64,000 nt of DNA from Cobetia sp. L2A1 (GCF_009796845.1 NZ_CP047025.1:3968001-4032000); one strand, 5' to 3'. Counted from the first letter of the stretch, positions 29,224-39,550 are shown. A program made the numbers and translations. The notes: a model not told the origin generated them from the sequence alone.

Positions 29224-30057
29224 ATGAAACTCATCACCTTCGACGCTTTTCGCACTCTCGGTATTCCCGGCGTTCGCTATATCAAGCCGGAGCGCATGCT
29301 AGACCATCTCGATGAGATCCGCGCGGCCGACATCCTGTTATTCCCCGAGTACTGGCAGATCACTACGCTGGTCTATGGCCTGGGGAAACGTATCTTCCCG
29401 AGCCTGCCCAGCTACGCGATCGGCCACGATAAGGTCGAGCAGACGCGTGTCTTTCAAGCCATCTGTCCCGACAACGTCCCGGCGACCGAAATTCGTGGGG
29501 CGAGCCGTCAGTCGATGGATGATATCGAGGCGCGCTTCGGCTACCCGCTGATCGTCAAGGAAGTGAAGAGCGCGATGGGTATCGGTGTCAAACTGATCAC
29601 CTGTCGCGCTGAGCTGGAAGCGCATGCCATAGATCACCCAGTACTGTATGCCCAGCCACGACTCGATATCGACCGCGATCTGCGCATCGTCGTGGTCGGT
29701 GGGGAAGTCATCACGGCTTACTGGCGCGTCACGCCACTGGGAGGCTATCGCTCCAATATCAGCCAGGGTGGTGAGACGGCTTACGACAATATTCCGGGTC
29801 CCGCTATTGCGCTGGCACTGCGCCTGGCGAAGACACTAGGCGTCGATCATGCCGGCTTCGATATCGCGATGGTTGACGGATGTCCTATCGTATTCGAGTT
29901 CAATCGGCTGTTCGGCAATCAGGGTATCGTCGATAGTTCACGCCGAATCGGGGCAGCCATCAGTCGCTATCTCGCCCTAGAGAGTAGCGATAGTGATCCG
30001 ATGCCGCCGATGATAAGCCCGCAAGCATCGCCCACACCTTGCCTCGAAGTCGCCTGA
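29224..30057 (+). CDS. RimK-like ATP-grasp ligase
   Basis: This 277-residue protein resembles ATP-grasp peptide/amino-acid ligases: the IVKEVKSAMGIGVKLI strand-loop carries the ATP-binding Lys and Gly, YAQPRLDIDRDLRIVVVGGEV follows the grasp fold, and FEFNRLFGNQGI is the metal-binding C-terminal motif. RimK relatives add glutamate to ribosomal S6 or make peptides such as cofactor F420 side chains. The N-terminal part is short and unlike canonical RimK, so the substrate is unknown. Start ATG at 29224 without a strong ribosome site. Alone, upstream of a terminator. Confidence 0.72.
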   Translation: MKLITFDAFRTLGIPGVRYIKPERMLDHLDEIRAADILLFPEYWQITTLVYGLGKRIFPSLPSYAIGHDKVEQTRVFQAICPDNVPATEIRGASRQSMDDIEARFGYPLIVKEVKSAMGIGVKLITCRAELEAHAIDHPVLYAQPRLDIDRDLRIVVVGGEVITAYWRVTPLGGYRSNISQGGETAYDNIPGPAIALALRLAKTLGVDHAGFDIAMVDGCPIVFEFNRLFGNQGIVDSSRRIGAAISRYLALESSDSDPMPPMISPQASPTPCLEVA

Positions 30058-30138
30058 GCACCGCTTGTACAGCCGCATTGCATACCACGCCTGATCGCCT
30101 TGCTTCACTTTCCAACGCTCAGCGCTACTGTCAAAAGC

Positions 30139-30168
30139 CAAAAAAGCCGCCCCAGTGGGCGGCTTTTC
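30139..30168. terminator. Bidirectional terminator between the ATP-grasp and BCCT genes
   Basis: Stem aaaagccgcccc / ggggcggctttt-like (arms aaaagccgccc and gggcggctttt) with T/A-rich flanks on both sides, between the plus-strand ligase and minus-strand transporter stop. Confidence 0.8.
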
Positions 30169-30191
30169 AATACGTCACGACTGGCTATCGA

Positions 30192-31943
30192 TCACAACCG
30201 TGAAGGACGGCTATGCGGGTCGCCTTCAATATGGTTCTTCGGCGGATCCTGCAGCGGCTTGCCAGCAGCCGGAACATCACCTTCCTCTATCTCCCAGCTA
30301 CCGGCCTCGCTCCAGGGATCATCTGCCGGGAACTCCTCGATATTGATCTCCTTCACTGAATAGTCCGGCTGATAGCGTAGATCATAATGTGCCGCACGTA
30401 CGACGGAGATGCACAGCAGCAGCGCTACCAGCAGTAGCGGGACACCGCCGATGATCGAAGCGGTCTGCAAGGTATCCAGTCCGCCGACAAACATCAGCAC
30501 GATGGGCATGAACGACAGTGCGAAGGCCCAGAACAGACGATTCCAGCGCATCGGCTCTTCATCCACTTCCTTCTGCACCACGGCAGCGAGAATGTAGGAG
30601 ATGGAGTCGAAGGTGGTGGCCGTGAAGATCAGTGCCAACAGAGTGAAGGCAAAGATCACCAGGTAATCCAACGGCAGCGTATGCAGCATCGCGAAGATAG
30701 CCGCCGTCGGACTCTGTTCATTCAGAATACTCACCACATCCAGTATTCCCGATAGCTGCAGGTACAGTCCGTAGTTACCCAACACCATGAAGAACAGGAA
30801 GCAGCCCATGGTGCCGAAGAACATCGAACCCGCCACCATCCCACGGATGGTACGCCCGCGCGAAATGCGAGCGATGAACAGGCCAACACTCGGTGCGAAT
30901 ACCAGCCACCATGCCCAGTAGAAGATCGTCCAGTCTTGCGGGAAGTGCGTATTCTCGAAACCCTTGAATTCGCTAAACGGTTCCGTCCAGGTCGCCATGT
31001 GGATGAGATTGCTCATCACGCGTCCCAACGCGTCCAGCCCGGTATTAGCCATGAACAGGGTGGGTCCGGCAATGAAGACGAACAGCAGCAGACCGATAGC
31101 CAACCAGAAATTGATGTCGGAGAGCAGTTTGATGCCTTTCTTGAGCCCCACGTAGGCGCTATAGCCAAATAGCGCCGTGCACACCAACAACACGATAACC
31201 TGCGTGGTCAGCGACTTGGGCACGCCGAATAGCTCATGTACCCCTTCGTTGATCATCGGTGCCGCCAGACCCAGTGTGGTTGCACCGCCGCCGAGCATAC
31301 CGAAGATGAAGCTGATATCGACCAGCTTGCCCAACCACCCCCGCGCCAGCTTCTCGCCCAGCACTGGCATCAGCGCTTCAGAGATCTTCAGCACACTGTG
31401 GTGGCGTACATAGTAGAAATAGGCGATAGGGACGGCAGGAATCAGATAGATAGCCCACGCCAGTGGCCCCCAGTGGAAGATGCCATAGGCAGCGGCCCAT
31501 TCAGCGGCTTCCGGTGTCTGGCCCTCGATGTGGAACGGCGGTGACTGGTAGTAGTAGACCCACTCGATCATCGACCAGTAGAGAATCGAGGCTCCGATGC
31601 CCGCGCAGAACAGCATGGCCGCCCAGGACACCATCGAGAACTCAGGCTTCTCTTCCGGCTCGCCAAGTTTAATCTGTCCGATATCGCTGAAGATGATGTA
31701 GACCATGAAGCCGCCTGCACCAACCCCCATCATCAGGTACAACACGCCGAGCTTGCTGGTGACGAAGTCCTTGGCTGCCGCTACCCACAGCGCACCTTGC
31801 TCGGGGAAGACAAGTAGCGGTACGGTCACTGCCAGCAGCAAAAGGATAGAACCGAAGAAGGTCGGCTTGTCGATCATGTCGAACGAATTTCGCACGCCTC
31901 CCTCGGAAGAGGCAGAAGAGGTCTTGGCCGGTTTCGTACTCAT
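30192..31943 (-). CDS. BCCT family betaine/choline/carnitine-type transporter (long form)
   Basis: This 583-residue, twelve-helix transporter takes up quaternary ammonium osmolytes with Na+ or H+. The BCCT hallmark WWLVFAPSVGLFIARISRGRTIR is complete, and the helix-3 glycine stretch appears as CAGIGASILYWSMIEW. It is longer than the tandem BCCT pair later in the window (526 residues), mainly through a C-terminal hydrophilic tail of about 55 residues (acidic, with DDPWSEAGSWEIEEG) that may sense osmotic state, as the tail of BetP does. The ATG at 31943 follows GAGGC. Monocistronic between terminators. Confidence 0.9.
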   Translation of the reverse strand: MSTKPAKTSSASSEGGVRNSFDMIDKPTFFGSILLLLAVTVPLLVFPEQGALWVAAAKDFVTSKLGVLYLMMGVGAGGFMVYIIFSDIGQIKLGEPEEKPEFSMVSWAAMLFCAGIGASILYWSMIEWVYYYQSPPFHIEGQTPEAAEWAAAYGIFHWGPLAWAIYLIPAVPIAYFYYVRHHSVLKISEALMPVLGEKLARGWLGKLVDISFIFGMLGGGATTLGLAAPMINEGVHELFGVPKSLTTQVIVLLVCTALFGYSAYVGLKKGIKLLSDINFWLAIGLLLFVFIAGPTLFMANTGLDALGRVMSNLIHMATWTEPFSEFKGFENTHFPQDWTIFYWAWWLVFAPSVGLFIARISRGRTIRGMVAGSMFFGTMGCFLFFMVLGNYGLYLQLSGILDVVSILNEQSPTAAIFAMLHTLPLDYLVIFAFTLLALIFTATTFDSISYILAAVVQKEVDEEPMRWNRLFWAFALSFMPIVLMFVGGLDTLQTASIIGGVPLLLVALLLCISVVRAAHYDLRYQPDYSVKEINIEEFPADDPWSEAGSWEIEEGDVPAAGKPLQDPPKNHIEGDPHSRPSRL

Positions 31944-32149
31944 GAATAAGCCTCGGTTATAATTTTTATTCCTCCATGATTGTCGCGCCATCATGGATTG
32001 TCGAAGGCAGCGTTGCGCCGCTCTTCGTATAATTCTAGTACAACACTTTGATAGTTTTAGTAAAGTTAATTCAACGGCGACTTGCTGCATATTTACATGG
32101 CATCGCGCCACAACCGCACCACGATGCCATCTGACTTCAAGTGCGGACG

Positions 32150-33487
32150 TCAATCCCCCCGCAGACGACCACCCATTTCCTGTGCCAGATCAACGGCGAA
32201 GTGATCCGTCATGCCACCGATAAAATCGAGCATGCGTCGATAGCTGCGATAGAGATCCCAGTCACGCGTGGGAGTATTTTCACCGATCAACGCCAGCACC
32301 CGCTCATGCTTGAAGCTGGAGCGTCCAGTGGTATGCAGCTCATGCGCCGCACCGATAAAGGCCTCGAGTAGAATACCTAGCGTGGTATAGGCGCCGATTT
32401 CCAGCTTGGCCTTACGCTCATTGCGAAAGATTTTCTGACGCGCCAGATTCTTGGCTTCACGCACACCCCAGCCAAGATCAGGATGACAGAGGTCCAGCAG
32501 GTCCTCACTGAGCGTACCCGCAAGCAGCTCATGCTCGTGCAGCACGAAGGCCTCAGCGACATCTTTCACGGCGCGCTCCATCGCCGCCCCTCGCAGTGCG
32601 GCTACCTTGCGTCGCTGAGACGTGCCTCTAGCTTCCATCTCGGCATACTCACGCGGTTCACCGCCACTGATGCCTGTCAGTATGTCGAATACCTCCGTGA
32701 ACTGGAGAATGCCCATCTCGAGGCCGTCTTCCAGATCCAGCAGCGCGTAGCAGATGTCATCTGCCGCCTCGACCAGCCATGCCAACGGGTGACGGCACCA
32801 GCGTCCATCGGCACGTGCTATCAGCCCACAGCGCTCTGCAACGCCATCCAGCAGCTCTCGCTCACTCTGATAGCAACCGAACTTGCCACCAGCGGTGGCG
32901 TGTTCCACCGTCCATGGGTACTTGAGCAGTGTGCCCAATGTGGCCGCTGTCAGGCGCATGCCACCATGAAACTGGTTGTACTCAATCTGGGTGACGATAC
33001 GAAAACCCTGCGCATTGCCTTCATAGGTGAGCAGGTCGGCGCGCTCGGTCTCACTGAGCCCGGTGAGGCGTCCGTGACCGCTGGCAGCTTCGGCAGCGAA
33101 CCAGTCACGAATGGCATACTCTCCCGCATGGCCGAAGGGCGGATTACCGATGTCGTGCCCAAGGCACGCCGTCTGCACAATCACGCCGAGGTCGGCTGGC
33201 GTGATCCATTCAGGCAGGCGCGCGTGCAGCTTCTCACCGACCATCATGCCCAATGAACGCCCGACACAGCCGACTTCCAGGGAGTGAGTCAGACGGGTAT
33301 GGATATGATCATTATCGGTCAGCGGATGTACCTGGGTCTTGCGTCCCAAGCGACGGAACGAGCCGGCGAACACGATGCGGTCATGGTCCTTGTGGAAAGG
33401 TGTACGCCCCATCTCACGTGGCGCGGTACCCGGCGCATCGTGCAGACGACTCGGCTCCAGCAGGCGTTCCCAGTTCATTGGTGACAT
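32150..33487 (-). CDS. dGTPase-like HD-domain triphosphohydrolase
   Basis: This 445-residue protein of the HD superfamily probably removes triphosphate from dGTP or other dNTPs. Motifs: RTRLTHSLEVGCVGRSLG (first His), GHDIGNPPFGHAGE (HD pair and the downstream His), and later DDICYALLDLEDG. The order and length match deoxyguanosinetriphosphate triphosphohydrolase-like proteins. The ATG at 33487 follows AAGGAG and gives a normal start MSPMNWERLL; the frame extends 65 codons upstream into unrelated sequence. It lies downstream of ntrC, after that gene's terminator. Biological role in nucleotide pool control is inferred. Confidence 0.9.
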   Translation of the reverse strand: MSPMNWERLLEPSRLHDAPGTAPREMGRTPFHKDHDRIVFAGSFRRLGRKTQVHPLTDNDHIHTRLTHSLEVGCVGRSLGMMVGEKLHARLPEWITPADLGVIVQTACLGHDIGNPPFGHAGEYAIRDWFAAEAASGHGRLTGLSETERADLLTYEGNAQGFRIVTQIEYNQFHGGMRLTAATLGTLLKYPWTVEHATAGGKFGCYQSERELLDGVAERCGLIARADGRWCRHPLAWLVEAADDICYALLDLEDGLEMGILQFTEVFDILTGISGGEPREYAEMEARGTSQRRKVAALRGAAMERAVKDVAEAFVLHEHELLAGTLSEDLLDLCHPDLGWGVREAKNLARQKIFRNERKAKLEIGAYTTLGILLEAFIGAAHELHTTGRSSFKHERVLALIGENTPTRDWDLYRSYRRMLDFIGGMTDHFAVDLAQEMGGRLRGD

Positions 33488-33555
33488 CAAAAGACTCCTT
33501 GGCGATCGCCCGAGCAAGACAGCGAAAGCAGACGACAGAGGGCAAGCACGCGCAT

Positions 33556-33594
33556 AAAAAAAGAGGACAGGGGATTGTGGCACCCTGTCCTCTT
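33556..33594 (-). terminator. Terminator of ntrC
   Basis: Stem agaggacaggg / ccctgtcctct with a ten-base loop; read on minus it is followed by a run of seven T residues. Confidence 0.92.
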
Positions 33595-33701
33595 GCTCTC
33601 CAGCTTCCCTCTCACCCTGCCTCGGCCAATCATGACCGAGGCAGGAGCGAGGCAGGAGCGATGCACGAACACGGCACGACAATGGCGCGCCTCTGAAGCG
33701 G

Positions 33702-35111
33702 TCAGTCTTCCGCCAGTGCAGGCAACAGCACCTTGAGCTTGCGCGTCAGGGTATTGCGTCCCCAGCCCAGTAATTCTGCGGCTTCGCCCTTGCGTCCGCC
33801 GGTGTGCTTGAGCGCCGTCTCGATCAGGATGCGCTCGAAGTCCGGCACGGCCTCTTCCAGCAGATGGGTATGGCCAGCCGCCAGAGCACGGTCCGCCCAC
33901 TCACGGAAGGCCCCCCGCCAATCGCCCGACGCGGCCTCGGTGCCGCTGGCGTCACGCAGCTCCGGCGGCAAGTCTTCCACCATCACCTCACGCCCAGAGG
34001 CCATCACTGTCAGCCAGCGACAGGTGTTCTCGAGCTGACGCACGTTGCCGGGCCAATCGAAGCGTGTGAGGTGCTTCTCGGCCGCCTCAGTCAATATCTT
34101 GGGCTCCGTCGAGAGTTCACGTCCAGCTTCACCGAGGAAGTGGCTCATCAGGCGTGGAATGTCTTCACGGCGCTCCGACAAGCGCGGCAGATGCACGCGA
34201 ATGACATTCAGGCGGTGAAAGAGATCTTCACGGAAGCGACCATCTTCCACCAGCCGCTCCAGATGCTGGTGCGTCGCGGCGATGATACGCACGTCAACCT
34301 TGACCGGCGTGACACCGCCCACACGATAGAACTCGCCATCGGCCAGCACACGCAACAGACGTGTCTGGGTCTCGGCGGGCATGTCGCCAATCTCATCGAG
34401 AAACAGCGTGCCGCCATCAGCCTGTTCGAAGCGCCCACGCCGGAGTGCCGTGGCCCCGGTGAAAGACCCCTTTTCGTGACCAAACAGCTCGGATTCCATC
34501 AGGTCTTTCGGAATCGCCGCCATATTGAGTGCGATAAAGGGTTTAGTCGTGCGCGGCGAGTGCTGATGCAATGCCTGTGCAACTCGCTCCTTGCCGGTGC
34601 CGGACTCACCATTGATCAGCACGGTGATATGCGACTGGGACAGACGGCCAATGGCGCGAAACACCTCCTGCATGGCCGGCGCTTCACCGATGATCTCCTT
34701 GGTGAGACCTGCCGGCACGGCGACGGGTGCCTTGGATTCGCGTGAGTGCGCCACGGCGCGACGTACCAATGCCAACGCCTCATCCACATCGAAGGGTTTG
34801 GGCAGGTATTCAAAAGCCCCGCCCTGATAAGAGGCAACGGCACTGTCGAGGTCGGAGTGTGCCGTCATCACGATCACCGGCAAGTCGGGATACTGCTCAC
34901 GCACACGCGCCATCAGGTCGAGGCCATCGATACCCGGCATGCGGATATCGGTCACCAGTACATCAGGGCACTGACGCATGATGCTGGCTTGCGCCAGGTC
35001 AGCACGCTCAAAGCACTCCACTTCCAGGTCGGGGTGGGCCAACGCGCGCTCCAGCACCCAGCGGATGGCGCGATCGTCATCAACAATACAGACACGGGCA
35101 GTCTCGCTCAT
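33702..35111 (-). CDS. ntrC: Nitrogen regulation response regulator NR(I)
   Basis: This 469-residue enhancer-binding protein activates sigma54 promoters under nitrogen limitation. Receiver domain: acidic VDDD at residues 10-13, phospho-acceptor D55 (TDIRMPG). AAA+ domain: Walker A GESGTGKE, the sigma54 loop GSFTGA, and LFLDEIGD. The Fis-like C-terminus ([18 protein letters not shown]) binds DNA. Its start overlaps the ntrB stop by four bases. A strong NtrC-type palindrome precedes ntrB, implying autoregulation, and glnA, its classic target, is 2.4 kb away. Confidence 0.96.
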   Translation of the reverse strand: MSETARVCIVDDDRAIRWVLERALAHPDLEVECFERADLAQASIMRQCPDVLVTDIRMPGIDGLDLMARVREQYPDLPVIVMTAHSDLDSAVASYQGGAFEYLPKPFDVDEALALVRRAVAHSRESKAPVAVPAGLTKEIIGEAPAMQEVFRAIGRLSQSHITVLINGESGTGKERVAQALHQHSPRTTKPFIALNMAAIPKDLMESELFGHEKGSFTGATALRRGRFEQADGGTLFLDEIGDMPAETQTRLLRVLADGEFYRVGGVTPVKVDVRIIAATHQHLERLVEDGRFREDLFHRLNVIRVHLPRLSERREDIPRLMSHFLGEAGRELSTEPKILTEAAEKHLTRFDWPGNVRQLENTCRWLTVMASGREVMVEDLPPELRDASGTEAASGDWRGAFREWADRALAAGHTHLLEEAVPDFERILIETALKHTGGRKGEAAELLGWGRNTLTRKLKVLLPALAED

Positions 35112-36202
35112 GTGTGATCTCCAGAAGTGCCGGCAAGCGGGATAAGTAGGCGGAATTCGGTATGGCCGGGGCGCGAGTCACATTCGATCAGCCCCTGATG
35201 CTGGTGCAGGATGCCTTGGGCTATCGATAACCCAAGACCTGAGCCTTCGGCACGCCCCGAGACCATCGGATAGAACAGCGTCTCACGCAGGATCTCGGGG
35301 ATTCCGGGGCCGTTATCAATGATGGCCAGCTCACAGACCAATCGATGGCGCTCGTGGCCCAGCGTGAACTGACGACGCGCCCGAGTGCGCAGCGTAATCT
35401 CGTAATGTGAAGCTTCCCCGTCAGCCAGCCCCTCGGGCTGCTGCTCATTGAGCGCCTGGGTCGCATTGCGCGCGATGTTGAGTACCGCCTGAATCAGCTG
35501 CCCCTCATCACCGATCACCTCGGGAAGACTCGGGTCATAATCCGCCACCATGGTGATGCTGTTGCCTTCGGCCAGCAGCAGCGAACGCACACGCTCGGTG
35601 ACAGCATGAATATTGACTGGCGCCTGCAAGGGAGGACGGTTCGGGCCCAACATGCGATCGACCAGATCACGTAGACGGTCGACCTCCTCGATGATGATCC
35701 GCGTGAACTCCACCATCTGGGGCTCAGGCAGATCGCGCTCCAGCAGCTGAGCAGCGCCACGAATGCCCCCCAGCGGATTCTTGACCTCATGGGCCAGCCC
35801 GCGCGTCAGCACCTTGACGGCTTCCTGCCGCGCAATCAGTGCCTCTTCACGCGAAATCTGCATCAGACGATCACGCGGCTCTATCTCGACCAGCAGCTCA
35901 TCGCGGCTGATCGGGGTCGCCGTGAAGTCGACCGTCAGTACCTCATTGGCCACATTGACGATTTCGGCTTCACGTTGGGTGTAGGGGTGCTGCTCATCAA
36001 GCGCCTTGCGCAAGACCTTGATAGGGTCGGCATCCATACCCGTCAGATGCTCTGGCGTGTGGCCCTTGACGCGCACCAGACTGACCGCCAGCAATGTCTC
36101 TGCCGCCGGGTTCATCCATACCACTCGCAGCTGTGCATCCAGCACCACTACAGCAGTATTGAGGTGTTCGAGCAGTCGTTGATGCATGAGTTTATTCGCC
36201 AT
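35108..36202 (-). CDS. ntrB: Nitrogen regulation sensor kinase NR(II)
   Basis: This 364-residue kinase phosphorylates NtrC in response to PII. A PAS domain fills about residues 10-115 (AVVVLDAQLRVVWMNPAAE). The phospho-His box is RGLAHEVKNPLGGIRGAAQLL, and the catalytic domain shows DNGPGIPEIL and GSGLGLSIAQG. No membrane helices, as expected for NtrB. The ATG at 36202 lies about ten bases after GGAG; an upstream frame extension of 22 codons is less family-like. ntrC follows with a four-base overlap. Confidence 0.95.
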   Translation of the reverse strand: MANKLMHQRLLEHLNTAVVVLDAQLRVVWMNPAAETLLAVSLVRVKGHTPEHLTGMDADPIKVLRKALDEQHPYTQREAEIVNVANEVLTVDFTATPISRDELLVEIEPRDRLMQISREEALIARQEAVKVLTRGLAHEVKNPLGGIRGAAQLLERDLPEPQMVEFTRIIIEEVDRLRDLVDRMLGPNRPPLQAPVNIHAVTERVRSLLLAEGNSITMVADYDPSLPEVIGDEGQLIQAVLNIARNATQALNEQQPEGLADGEASHYEITLRTRARRQFTLGHERHRLVCELAIIDNGPGIPEILRETLFYPMVSGRAEGSGLGLSIAQGILHQHQGLIECDSRPGHTEFRLLIPLAGTSGDHT

Positions 36203-36303
36203 TCGCGGTACGTCTCCCTGTTCTGCAATAACCGCGCCAGTCTGGTGCAGGTGCCGTGTGTGTGGCATCCGATGCTGTGCACGTCATATCACACCTCACC
36301 CAT

Positions 36304-36320
36304 TGCATCATTATGGTGCA
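36304..36320. promoter_or_regulatory. NtrC-type binding palindrome upstream of ntrB
   Basis: The 17-base dyad TGCATCATTATGGTGCA is close to the enterobacterial NtrC consensus (TGCACYNNNNTGGTGCA-like), with one asymmetric position. It lies 102-118 bases upstream of the ntrB ATG, suiting autoregulation of ntrBC. No clear -24/-12 sequence was found beside it. Confidence 0.6.
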
Positions 36321-36390
36321 CCCATGAGATGGACTGCCATGTCCGCCATAATTTTACCTGCACATCCGTCAGCGATGCTGACTCCCAAAA

Positions 36391-36416
36391 AATGAAAAAG
36401 CCGCCCGAAGGCGGCC
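36391..36416 (-). terminator. Terminator of the DUF4124 gene
   Basis: Stem gccgcc/ggcggc with TTCG loop; read on minus it continues into TTTTTCATTTTTT. It isolates ntrBC from the upstream gene. Confidence 0.9.
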
Positions 36417-36450
36417 TGTCGATATTCATGCTAATTGACGCGAGCACCAA

Positions 36451-37161
36451 TCAGCCCCCGCTATTCGCAGGATTGTTGGGGTTGCGCGGCAGATTGACAC
36501 TGGCACGCTGCACATAGATGACGCGTGGCTCACTGGTCTGACGGACGCGACCTGAGGCATCCAATAACTCAGCCTGAATGACATGCTTGCCTCGCGCCAG
36601 TGCAGGCACCATGAACACACTGCTGTTCATTGCCGACTGCGACGGTGCACCATCGACGGTCACGCGTACCTTGTCCCCCGGCCGCAATGCTGGCTCGATA
36701 CCAAGACGCACGGCCAGGTTTCCGGCCTGACCAGTAGGCAAGGTTTCCTCATTGGCGGGGCTCTGTATGGCAAAGCGAGTATAGCCCCGGAAGCGCACAT
36801 CCACCGCTGGCGCCACGCGGGTCCGCGAGGAAGACGACTCGGATGATGGCGCGACACGCGCAGACGATGAACGCGGTACACCAGACGACTCTGCAGACGG
36901 CACGACGCTCAGTGGTGTCAGCTTCACCTTGCTACCTCCAGCAGGCTGATCACTGAACACGACATTGCCATTGGCATCCACATGACGGTAGACCTGAGCC
37001 GCCTGAACCTCGAATGACACACTTGGCAATACCAGCAACAACGCCAGTAACAGGCAGCCCATTGGGCCGCTCATTACTTGAGTGCGCGCGAGCGAGTCTG
37101 ATAACGATCTATGTTCAGTCGCAGTACTACCGACAGATAAAGCGGATACGAAAGGCCACAT
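36451..37161 (-). CDS. DUF4124 domain-containing secreted protein
   Basis: The N-terminal part contains a signal-like hydrophobic helix (CLLLALLLVLPSVSFEVQA) followed by the DUF4124 motif QVYRHVDANGNVVFSDQP; a Ser-rich linker and a C-terminal beta domain (residues about 110-225) follow. DUF4124 proteins are periplasmic or secreted and of unknown role. Two starts are possible. ATG 37161 has an AGGA ribosome site but leaves 30 residues before the signal helix; ATG 37074 gives a normal signal peptide but a poor ribosome site. Sits between ntrB and glnA with its own terminator. Confidence 0.75.
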   Translation of the reverse strand: MWPFVSALSVGSTATEHRSLSDSLARTQVMSGPMGCLLLALLLVLPSVSFEVQAAQVYRHVDANGNVVFSDQPAGGSKVKLTPLSVVPSAESSGVPRSSSARVAPSSESSSSRTRVAPAVDVRFRGYTRFAIQSPANEETLPTGQAGNLAVRLGIEPALRPGDKVRVTVDGAPSQSAMNSSVFMVPALARGKHVIQAELLDASGRVRQTSEPRVIYVQRASVNLPRNPNNPANSGG

Positions 37162-37401
37162 CCGAAGATTCCTGAAAGAGTCATGGGAGGCCAGAAGCCG
37201 CGTACAGCTTCTGCAAGTTGGTTGAGTAAATACGTTGACCTACTGCCAAGTTACAAAGCTTACCGCGTTGACGCCAGCATTGGATTTCCCAAGAAAGGTC
37301 TATCATCACATCGCCTGTCGTGCAGGGTCGCCATGTCGACGCTCATTGAGCTCGACCGTTCAGCTGCCGCCATGAAACATGGCCATCAAAAACAGAGACG
37401 C
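37162..37401. other. Spacer upstream of the DUF4124 gene
   Basis: Contains no recognised gene; together with the glnA terminator and tail it fills 37162-37515. It should carry the DUF4124 gene promoter. Confidence 0.4.
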
Positions 37402-37440
37402 AATAAAACAGGGCCATACCTTTCGGTATGGCCCTGTCGT
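37402..37440 (-). terminator. Terminator of glnA
   Basis: Stem acagggccatacc / ggtatggccctgt with TTTC loop; on minus it ends in TTTTATT. It is 76 bases after the glnA stop. Confidence 0.92.
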
Positions 37441-37515
37441 TATCTTCTCCACTATCGCCTATCGCTTACGACTGGCATAGCGAGAAAGACCGCACTGGAC
37501 TTACAGGCAGCGTGA

Positions 37516-38922
37516 TTAGACGCTGTAGTACATGTCGAATTCGAGCGGGTGAGTCGCCATGCGCAGGCGCTGGACATCTTCGCCCTTCAGTTCGATGTAG
37601 GCATCGATCATGTCGTCGGTGAAGACGCCACCCTGAGTCAGGAACTCACGATCGCCGTCCAGTGCTTCCATTGCCTGTTCGAGACTCTCGGCCACGGTCG
37701 GGATGGATTTTGCTTCTTCGGCCGGCAGGTCGTAGAGGTTCTTGTCCATCGCGTCGCCCGGGTGAATCTTGTTCTTGATACCGTCGATACCAGCCATCAG
37801 CATCGCGGAGAATGCCAGGTACGGGTTGGCTGTCGGATCAGGGAAGCGTGCCTCGACGCGCTTGCCTTTCGCACTCGCGGTGTACGGGATACGAATGGAG
37901 GCAGAACGGTTGCGAGCAGAGTAAGCCAGCATGACCGGCGCTTCGAAGCCCGGGACCAGACGCTTGTAGGAGTTGGTGGACGCGTTGGTGAAGGCGTTCA
38001 GAGCACGGGCGTGCTTGATGATGCCGCCAATGTAGTAAAGCGCCATTTCAGACAGACCAGCATACTCTTCACCAGCGAACTGGTTCTCGCCACCCTTCCA
38101 GAAGGATTGGTGAACGTGCATGCCAGAACCGTTGTCACCTACCAGCGGCTTGGGCATGAAGGTCGCGGTCTTGCCGTAAGCGTGCGCGACATTGTGAACC
38201 ACGTACTTGAGTTCCTGAACTTCGTCAGCCTTCTTCACCAGGGTGTTGAACTTGACGCCGATTTCATTCTGACCTGCGTTCGCCACTTCGTGGTGATGAA
38301 CTTCCACTTCCTGACCGATCGCTTCCAGCGTGTTGCACATGGCGGCACGGATATCGTGGAAGCTGTCGACCGGCGGTACCGGGAAATAACCACCTTTCAG
38401 ACGCGGACGGTGGCCAAGATTGCCGCCTTCCGGAGTGGAATCAGTCGCCCATGCACCTTCATCGGAAGAGATCTTGAACATTGAGCCGTTCATCTCGTTC
38501 TTCCAGTGAACTTCGTCGAAGATGAAGAACTCAGGCTCCGGCCCGAAGAAGGCGGTGTCGCCCAGGCCAGTAGACTTGAGGAACTCTTCGGCGCGCTTGG
38601 CAACAGAGCGCGGATCACGCTCGTAACCCTGCATGGTAGCCGGCTCGATGACATCACAACGCAGCACCAGAGTGGTGTCTTCGGTGAACGGGTCGAGGAA
38701 GGCAGTGCCGTCATCCGGCATCAGGATCATGTCGGATTCGTTGATGCCCTTCCAACCTTCAATGGAAGAACCATCGAACATCTGACCATTTTCAAAGAAT
38801 TCGTCGTCAACTGTGCGCGCCGGGACGGAGACGTGATGCTCCTTGCCTTTGGTGTCGGTGAAGCGCAGATCAACCCACTTGACTTCGTGTTCTTCAATCA
38901 GGGCAAGTGTCTTCTCAGCCAT
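37516..38922 (-). CDS. glnA: Glutamine synthetase, type I
   Basis: This 468-residue dodecameric enzyme condenses glutamate and ammonia using ATP. Signature regions: the N-terminal [13 protein letters not shown] beta-grasp, [17 protein letters not shown] (catalytic loop), [10 protein letters not shown], the glutamate/metal site [15 protein letters not shown], the ATP site [16 protein letters not shown] and the C-terminal adenylylation region with Tyr near NLYDLPAEE. An ATG follows GGAGAAT. Upstream is a candidate sigma54 promoter with NtrC-like sites, so nitrogen control through NtrB/NtrC is expected. Confidence 0.98.
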   Translation of the reverse strand: MAEKTLALIEEHEVKWVDLRFTDTKGKEHHVSVPARTVDDEFFENGQMFDGSSIEGWKGINESDMILMPDDGTAFLDPFTEDTTLVLRCDVIEPATMQGYERDPRSVAKRAEEFLKSTGLGDTAFFGPEPEFFIFDEVHWKNEMNGSMFKISSDEGAWATDSTPEGGNLGHRPRLKGGYFPVPPVDSFHDIRAAMCNTLEAIGQEVEVHHHEVANAGQNEIGVKFNTLVKKADEVQELKYVVHNVAHAYGKTATFMPKPLVGDNGSGMHVHQSFWKGGENQFAGEEYAGLSEMALYYIGGIIKHARALNAFTNASTNSYKRLVPGFEAPVMLAYSARNRSASIRIPYTASAKGKRVEARFPDPTANPYLAFSAMLMAGIDGIKNKIHPGDAMDKNLYDLPAEEAKSIPTVAESLEQAMEALDGDREFLTQGGVFTDDMIDAYIELKGEDVQRLRMATHPLEFDMYYSV

Positions 38923-39045
38923 GGTAATTCTCCGATGGAGCCGGCGGCTCGGTTTACAGTTGGTGTCAGCGTTGTCTGTCGTTTGTATCTCTTTTCTCTC
39001 ATGGCCAGCGTTTTGATGCCAGTCATCAGACAGGATGCTCTAACA

Positions 39046-39063
39046 TTGCAGCGAGCGTGCCAG
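39046..39063 (-). promoter_or_regulatory. Candidate sigma54 (-24/-12) promoter of glnA
   Basis: On minus the sequence reads CTGGCACGCTCGCTGCAA, matching TGGCACG-N4-TTGC with GG and GC ten bases apart and two mismatches. The predicted start lies about 110 bases before the glnA ATG. Confidence 0.65.
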
Positions 39064-39202
39064 AATGGCGCAGAAGCAGCCCAAAAAAATCATAACCCAA
39101 TGAAATTAATGAAGAAAAATATATCCATCGAACGTAAATAATCGCTTATTTCCAGAGAATTTGACCCTAGAAGGTGCAAAAAATCCTTTCTGACACGCCA
39201 TA

Positions 39203-39252
39203 ACATCTATTTTGGTGCACGAAAAAAGCTTGCCGCTCTATCTTGGTGCGTC
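39203..39252. promoter_or_regulatory. Two NtrC-like half-palindromes upstream of the glnA promoter
   Basis: Two copies of a TTGGTGC core (39213-39218 and 39244-39249), each with a partial matching left arm, are about 31 bases apart, i.e. near three helical turns. They lie roughly 150-190 bases upstream of the -24 element, the normal enhancer distance. Left arms are weak, so confidence is moderate. Confidence 0.4.
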
Positions 39253-39550
39253 ACTGTATTATCCATCAATGATTGCCTCCATTGATCTGGACGATAGCAC
39301 GACGTTTTACAGGCACTTCTTCAGTTTCACGCCATATTTCGGTTCTCTCACAAGTTTTTTTCATCTTGAATAAAAGAAAGGAAAAGACTTGAGAGACAAC
39401 CATTTGGCCGCCTCAAGCCATTCAATGACGTCTATAAGCAGGGCTTGCGAATTCGGGATGCTGGCAGGAGGCATGCCATGCCCCCTATAATGCGCCCCAA
39501 ATCACAAGCGCCCGGTACGCGAGCGCCCATTTTCCGCACAGGTTCCCGTC

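Noticed and set aside
32150..33487. dGTPase as an anti-phage defence gene
   Set aside because: It sits in a normal high-G+C context next to ntrC without any defence neighbour; a housekeeping role is simpler.
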